DNA from: Pseudomonas sp. CCI4.2
GTDB lineage: Bacteria; Pseudomonadota; Gammaproteobacteria; Pseudomonadales; Pseudomonadaceae
NCBI RefSeq assembly: GCF_034350045.1
Contig: NZ_CP133781.1
Location: 3,192,001-3,256,000 of the forward strand
DNA: 64,000 nt
Direction: 5' to 3'
In this document: in pieces, positions 60,025-64,000 of the stretch
Numbering within the stretch: position 1 is the stretch's first letter
Layout of the letters: every line of letters starts with the position of its first letter
Translations under genes and position numbers: made by a program
Notes under the pieces: model-generated
Databases searched by the model: none
Told to the model about the DNA's origin: nothing
The model's input: only the letters and a program-made list of their open reading frames with translations

Positions 60025-60777
60025 TCAGCCCGTAGCTGTCATCCGTTCAGCGGGCTCCCGCTGTGCGCCGCCAAAGACCGAGTAGCAACTCAATAGCTCT
60101 TGCACATGCTCGACACAATTGAACATCAGCACATCAATGATCGACAGATTGCCCACAAAGGGCCCTTTGTATTGGCGGTACTCAATCGAGTCCATCTTGA
60201 AGAACTGCAGAAAAACGCCGTTTTGAGCGAAATACTCAGGGTCGTACAGCTCGATGCCGCCAATAGGATTCAGATAGCGTTCGCAGGAAAAAGTTTGCAC
60301 GATTCGCAGCACTCGGTCCTGTTTGTCAGTGGGCGTGCCGATCTGTAAGTCGGAGCCGCGCAGAATGGGCGTATCGATGTGTAAATAGGTGCATATTTCC
60401 CTGATCGAATGTTCGATGTAGAGCGCCAGATTCTTCACCGGAAACTGGAGTAACCGTTCCAGTAGCGGCATAACCTGGGCGAAGTAGGGGGCCTTGGCGT
60501 AGCTTTGCGTGATCACGTTGATCAAGCGGCTCACTTCGTCGTCAAAGGTGTCACTCAGCTGTCGTTGATTGATCGGCATGTCAAACCGGTCACGTTTGAG
60601 TGGAAACGTAATCAACTTGGCCTCGCCATTATTAAGAATGCGATTGCGATTGACCCATCCTGAACGGATGTACTGCAAGTCGTCGCCCAAGACGAACACA
60701 TCGGCGGCGGCTATCAGCTGAAAGTAGCCCAAATAAGGGAACAGGTACGGCTGCATCATAGCGATTGTCCGGACCAT
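60025..60777 (-). CDS. WbqC-family protein
   Basis: A 250-residue WbqC-like protein: TIAMMQPYLFPYLGYFQLIAAADVFVLGDDLQYIRSGWVNRNRI is the family's signature start. Members are found in O-antigen and exopolysaccharide clusters and are suspected of modifying sugars (for example N- or O-acylation), though no reaction is firmly assigned. The start at 60777 has GGAGATAAGT upstream. It overlaps the region just after the autokinase gene (the longer frame would overlap its stop). It lies between the Wzc-type kinase and the RfaH-like gene. Confidence 0.88.
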   Translation of the reverse strand: MVRTIAMMQPYLFPYLGYFQLIAAADVFVLGDDLQYIRSGWVNRNRILNNGEAKLITFPLKRDRFDMPINQRQLSDTFDDEVSRLINVITQSYAKAPYFAQVMPLLERLLQFPVKNLALYIEHSIREICTYLHIDTPILRGSDLQIGTPTDKQDRVLRIVQTFSCERYLNPIGGIELYDPEYFAQNGVFLQFFKMDSIEYRQYKGPFVGNLSIIDVLMFNCVEHVQELLSCYSVFGGAQREPAERMTATG

Positions 60778-60809
60778 ACTTATCTCCGAGTGGATAGTTG
60801 TAATGTCCG

Positions 60810-63026
60810 TCACTTTCGCGTCGGACTGTAGTTGTAGCCGTACGCTGCGCAGTCATACGAAGCCGTCGAAGCTTTGCGCAGTACACCGTTGAAAATAGCC
60901 CCTTTGATGACTACGCCGTTTTGGCCCAGCCGGCGTTTAGAGGCTTCGATTTCCTTGACCGAGGTCAGGCCAAAGCGGGTCACCAACAGAGTGGTGCCGG
61001 CCTGACGTCCGACCAATGTGGCGTCGGTGACCGCGAGGATCGGCGGTGTATCGACGATCACCAGGTCATACAGCGGAGCGAGGTCGGCGAGCAGTTTGTT
61101 GAAGTTGTCATGCATCAGCAGCTCAGATGGATTCGGCGCAGCAAAGCCGCAGGAGATCAGATCCAGGTGTGGCACTTCAGTGGCGTTGATCACTTCTTTG
61201 CTGGTCAGGCGCGCAGCCAGCGTGTCGGACAACCCGTGCTTTGGTTGTAAGCCGAATATTTTATGCAGGTAGCCTTTGCGCATATCGGCATCAATCAGCA
61301 ATACCCGTTTACCGGTCTGGGCGATGATCACCGCCAAGTTGCTCGATACAAACGACTTGCCTGATGCCGGTGTCGGACTGGAAATCATCAGCACGTTGTT
61401 GCGCGCTTCAAGCATGGCGAAATGCAGGCTGGTACGCAGGCTGCGCAGTGACTCGACGGCGAGTTCGGTGGGCTCGGAAACGCTGAGCAGCTTCGACTCT
61501 TTGTCGGCGGTGCGGTTTTGGTTGTTCTTTTCCAAGCGCTCTTGTTGGCGCGAATAAGGCAGCGATGCGTACACCGGCATACCCAGGTTTTCGATGATTT
61601 CCGGGTTGTCGACACCGCGGTAGAACGCCTGGCGTAGAAACACCACGATCACGGCGACCAGCGCTCCGAGCAGGGTCGCGAGCACCACGATCAGCTTGCG
61701 CATGGGCTTGGCAGGCTCTTCAACGTTGGCATCAGCGTTATCGATGATGCGCACGTTACCGATGCTGCCGGCGCGAAGGATGTCTTGTTCCTGGCTCTTG
61801 TTCAGCAACAGGGTGTAGGTCTGCGTAGTGACTTGCATGTCACGCGTCAGGCGCAGCAATTCCTGCTGCGTAACCGGCAAGGCCTGAATTTTTTTCAGCA
61901 AGGTTTGCTTCTGTGTTTCAAGCTGACCCATCTGTGTCATTAGCGCCCGATAGGTCGGGTGTTCCGGGGTGTACAGCCGTTCAATCTCGACACGCTTTAG
62001 TTTCAATTCGGACAACATGGAATCTAGATTGACTACTTGATCAAGCACTGACTTGGTTTCGATGCTCAGGTCCACCGATTTGGCGCTGGCCTGAAATGCG
62101 TTCAAGGCTTGTTCCGACTGCTCTAACTGTTTGCGGACCAGCGGCAATTGCGAGCGCAAAAACTCCAGACGCTGAGCAGCTTCCGCCGAGCTGCGTTCGA
62201 CGTTTTGCCGAACATACAGGTGGCTGACTTCATCAAGAATGGTCTTGGCCTGAATCGGGTCCGGGTCTTGGATCGACAGGTAGATAATGCCAGAGTCTTT
62301 ACCGGCCTCGGTGATGTTCAAACGTGATTGGTAATCCAGCGCGCTGATCAGCGTGCGTTCCTTGATCAGGGTGAATTCTGTGCCTGGGCGTGCCTTGAGC
62401 GTGGCCACCTGTATTTTTACGCCATTGCCTTCGACGGTCTGATTGGTTTGACCGTTAAGCAACACCCCGCCGTCTTTATCAAATAACGAGAACGCATCGG
62501 CGCCATTGGCCACCAAGGTTAACTTCTGACCAAGCAAGGCGTCTGGGACGTCGAGTTGAAAGACGTTAATTTGTTCGCCGCCCCAGGCGTAGTTGCGCAG
62601 ACCGAGTACCGGGTCTGCCACTGCGCCAGGCGTGTCCGGTTTGAACGTACGGGCCATGTAGGCGCCGAACACCGGGAAATAGTTAGGCCGTTGAATGATG
62701 TTGAGCTTGAGGTCCTCGACCACTTTGCCCAGCACCGCACGTGATTTGATCAGTTCGATTTCAGTGGTGGCCTGAGACACGGACAACGGCTTGCTGTTGA
62801 CCTCGGGGGTACCTTCGATGCCAACTTTTTTCGGCTCGATCTGGATCATCGCGTTGCCCTGATAGATCGGTGTCGCCAATAAGGCATACGCCAAGCCAAC
62901 CAGTAGAAATACGCTGACGATCGACGCAATCAGGCCCTTGTGGTCAAACAGGGTACGCAAGACGGTGGCCAAATCGATCTTGGTGTCTTGGTAAAGGTCC
63001 AATGCAGGGCGGTTCATGACGGTCAT
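60810..63026 (-). CDS. Exopolysaccharide tyrosine autokinase (Wzc type)
   Basis: A 738-residue co-polymerase and BY-kinase. Wzz domain with two membrane helices (about 30-52 and 450-470) around a long periplasmic coiled-coil region, then a cytoplasmic kinase: Walker A (SSPTPASGKS, about 548), Walker A' (VLLIDADMRKG, about 574), Walker B (LVIVDTPP, about 657) and a C-terminal tyrosine cluster (YDCAAYGYNYSP). It controls chain length and export with the Wza-type channel. Autophosphorylation on the tail is reversed by the adjacent low-molecular-weight phosphatase encoded 8 bases upstream in the same strand. Confidence 0.94.
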   Translation of the reverse strand: MTVMNRPALDLYQDTKIDLATVLRTLFDHKGLIASIVSVFLLVGLAYALLATPIYQGNAMIQIEPKKVGIEGTPEVNSKPLSVSQATTEIELIKSRAVLGKVVEDLKLNIIQRPNYFPVFGAYMARTFKPDTPGAVADPVLGLRNYAWGGEQINVFQLDVPDALLGQKLTLVANGADAFSLFDKDGGVLLNGQTNQTVEGNGVKIQVATLKARPGTEFTLIKERTLISALDYQSRLNITEAGKDSGIIYLSIQDPDPIQAKTILDEVSHLYVRQNVERSSAEAAQRLEFLRSQLPLVRKQLEQSEQALNAFQASAKSVDLSIETKSVLDQVVNLDSMLSELKLKRVEIERLYTPEHPTYRALMTQMGQLETQKQTLLKKIQALPVTQQELLRLTRDMQVTTQTYTLLLNKSQEQDILRAGSIGNVRIIDNADANVEEPAKPMRKLIVVLATLLGALVAVIVVFLRQAFYRGVDNPEIIENLGMPVYASLPYSRQQERLEKNNQNRTADKESKLLSVSEPTELAVESLRSLRTSLHFAMLEARNNVLMISSPTPASGKSFVSSNLAVIIAQTGKRVLLIDADMRKGYLHKIFGLQPKHGLSDTLAARLTSKEVINATEVPHLDLISCGFAAPNPSELLMHDNFNKLLADLAPLYDLVIVDTPPILAVTDATLVGRQAGTTLLVTRFGLTSVKEIEASKRRLGQNGVVIKGAIFNGVLRKASTASYDCAAYGYNYSPTRK

Positions 63027-63034
63027 TTATCGGG

Positions 63035-63478
63035 TTACTCCGACTGTAGATAAGGAAGCCAGTCATCGACACAACGCGACAGGTGCTCGAAGGTCTGTTC
63101 AAAGGCTAGTTTCGGGCGCCGGTACGGGTCGGCTATTTCCAGTTCGTGTTGCCATTTGCCAATCAGAAACGTCTTGCCCCGCACTTCAGGGGCCAGTTTC
63201 AGGATGTTTTGCACTTGCTCGTTTTCCATCAACAGAATCAGTTCGGCGTCATGCAGCATCTGTCGATCCACCTGCCGGGCCCGATGCTTGTGCGCCGTAA
63301 TGTCATGGGTTTTCAGAACTTCCCGTGCCAAGGGGTCCATTGGTGAGGCGAGCATCGCGTGAATGCCTGCTGATGAAACTTGAACATCGGTGGACATGAG
63401 GCGCTGACGAAACATCGCTTCAGCCATCGGACTGCGGCAGATGTTGCCGACGCAAATAACCAGCAAATTATTGAACAT
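63035..63478 (-). CDS. Low-molecular-weight protein-tyrosine phosphatase (Wzb type)
   Basis: A 147-residue cytoplasmic LMW-PTP. P-loop CVGNICRS at 9-16 with nucleophile C9 and R15, and general-acid aspartate in IADPYRRP (about 117). It dephosphorylates the Wzc-type kinase that follows 8 bases downstream, as in Wzb/Wzc pairs, thereby setting the polymerisation state of exopolysaccharide. Overlaps the end of the upstream glycosyltransferase by 11 bases. Confidence 0.94.
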   Translation of the reverse strand: MFNNLLVICVGNICRSPMAEAMFRQRLMSTDVQVSSAGIHAMLASPMDPLAREVLKTHDITAHKHRARQVDRQMLHDAELILLMENEQVQNILKLAPEVRGKTFLIGKWQHELEIADPYRRPKLAFEQTFEHLSRCVDDWLPYLQSE

Positions 63479-64000
63479 GACCTTTCTTGACCGACAGCAT
63501 GAGCCGCTTGCTGAGATTGACGCTGAAGTTACGGGCCACCAACAGCAGCGCCTGTAACTTGTGCAGCGGCGAAATAGCCGAGATCGACAGGCTGAACACT
63601 TGCACCAGGAAGTACTCGTACATCGCCTGATTGCCGATACGGTTGTAGTAGTTGGCCAAACTGGAACAGGTCTGTAGGCTCATGTGCAATTTCCGTTTGT
63701 GCGAGCGCATGGAGAAGACGCCACCAGGGTGTACGCGATACATGGCCGGTTTTATTTCGCCGAGAAACTTGCCCTTGCCATGGGCGCCGAGCAGTGACCA
63801 CCAACACAGGTCATTGAGCGGCGCCAGCCAGAGTTCCGGTGGTAATTCGTGCAAGACGTTACGAAAGCAGGTAGTGAGTGTCGAGACTGGCCTGGCACGT
63901 TGCAATTCGACGGCACTAGCATCGGCGCGCAGATTGCCCAACAACTGAATACCGCGCTCGTCTTCGTCGTCGAACGACATAGCGTCGTGATACGTCAGCA
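63468..64000 (-). CDS. Glycosyltransferase family 2, C-terminal part (partial at right edge)
   Basis: The frame is open beyond the right edge: codons before the ATG at 63980 continue as YHDA without a stop, so the true start lies outside the window. The visible 177 or so residues (MSFDDEDERGIQLLG ... AMYRVHPGGVFSMRSHKRKLHM) resemble the distal half of GT2 glycosyltransferases, with the YRVHPGGVFS segment typical of that group. The stop overlaps the start of the phosphatase gene, making it the first visible gene of the leftward operon. Specificity is unknown and the family call is moderately sure. Confidence 0.7.
   Translation of the reverse strand, partial: LTYHDAMSFDDEDERGIQLLGNLRADASAVELQRARPVSTLTTCFRNVLHELPPELWLAPLNDLCWWSLLGAHGKGKFLGEIKPAMYRVHPGGVFSMRSHKRKLHMSLQTCSSLANYYNRIGNQAMYEYFLVQVFSLSISAISPLHKLQALLLVARNFSVNLSKRLMLSVKKGHVQ

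Overview
The window looks like a chromosomal segment of a Pseudomonas of the fluorescens lineage. Supporting signs are GC-rich coding sequence, REP-type intergenic palindromes, a Ku/LigD pair, a cobalamin-riboswitch cbtBA operon, a DhcR/DhcAB-type CoA-transferase locus and a Psl-like exopolysaccharide cluster. No tRNA, rRNA, CRISPR array, integrase or transposase was seen. The assignment rests on recognised protein families and repeat style, not on a database search.

Left edge (1-8938): a type VI secretion cargo module. The end of a DUF4123-type adaptor overlaps a VasX-like (BTH_I2691-type) membrane-active effector, which appears split by a one-base frameshift near 2140. It is followed by four tandem copies of a 376-residue membrane protein, the likely immunity factor, repeated at exactly 1245 bp. 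The copies are nearly identical except for a divergent block holding the transmembrane helices. Each junction carries the last 31 or so codons of the effector as an in-frame mini-ORF that overlaps the gene on either side. This is the most unusual structure in the window.

9-31 kb: ordinary accessory metabolism with several oddities. There is a LysR / family III CoA-transferase / HMG-CoA lyase-like / MFS catabolic set. Ku sits next to a LigD that has phosphoesterase and polymerase domains but no ligase domain. PssA, two diguanylate cyclases, a glycerophosphodiesterase and a DedA protein follow. Then come glutamate decarboxylase paired with an AspT-family antiporter, a secreted esterase, a LysR/GNAT divergent pair, and an atypical histidine phosphatase divergent from a riboswitch-controlled cobalt transporter (cbtBA).

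31-50 kb: small catabolic and transport units. They include a 2-hydroxyacid dehydrogenase, an FAH-family hydrolase, AraC with an MFS carrier, a degenerate class I glutamine-amidotransferase protein and an ABM-domain protein. A MarR/DHA2 efflux divergon, an EamA exporter, a LysR regulator, and a LysR-controlled CoA-transferase and short-chain fatty-acid transporter set follow, with a GntP permease alongside. A lipoprotein/OmpA-like group and a lone ssuE complete the region. Several gaps hold copies of two dispersed repeat families.

Right edge (50.4-64 kb): a leftward exopolysaccharide operon that enters from beyond the right edge and ends at a strong terminator at about 50.42 kb. In transcription order it encodes a glycosyltransferase (partial), tyrosine phosphatase, Wzc-type tyrosine autokinase, WbqC-like protein, RfaH/NusG paralogue, four glycosyltransferases interleaved with a PslG-like glycoside hydrolase, a WcaJ/PslA-type initiating transferase and a Wza-type export lipoprotein. 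No flippase or polymerase is present in the window, so the cluster presumably continues to the right.
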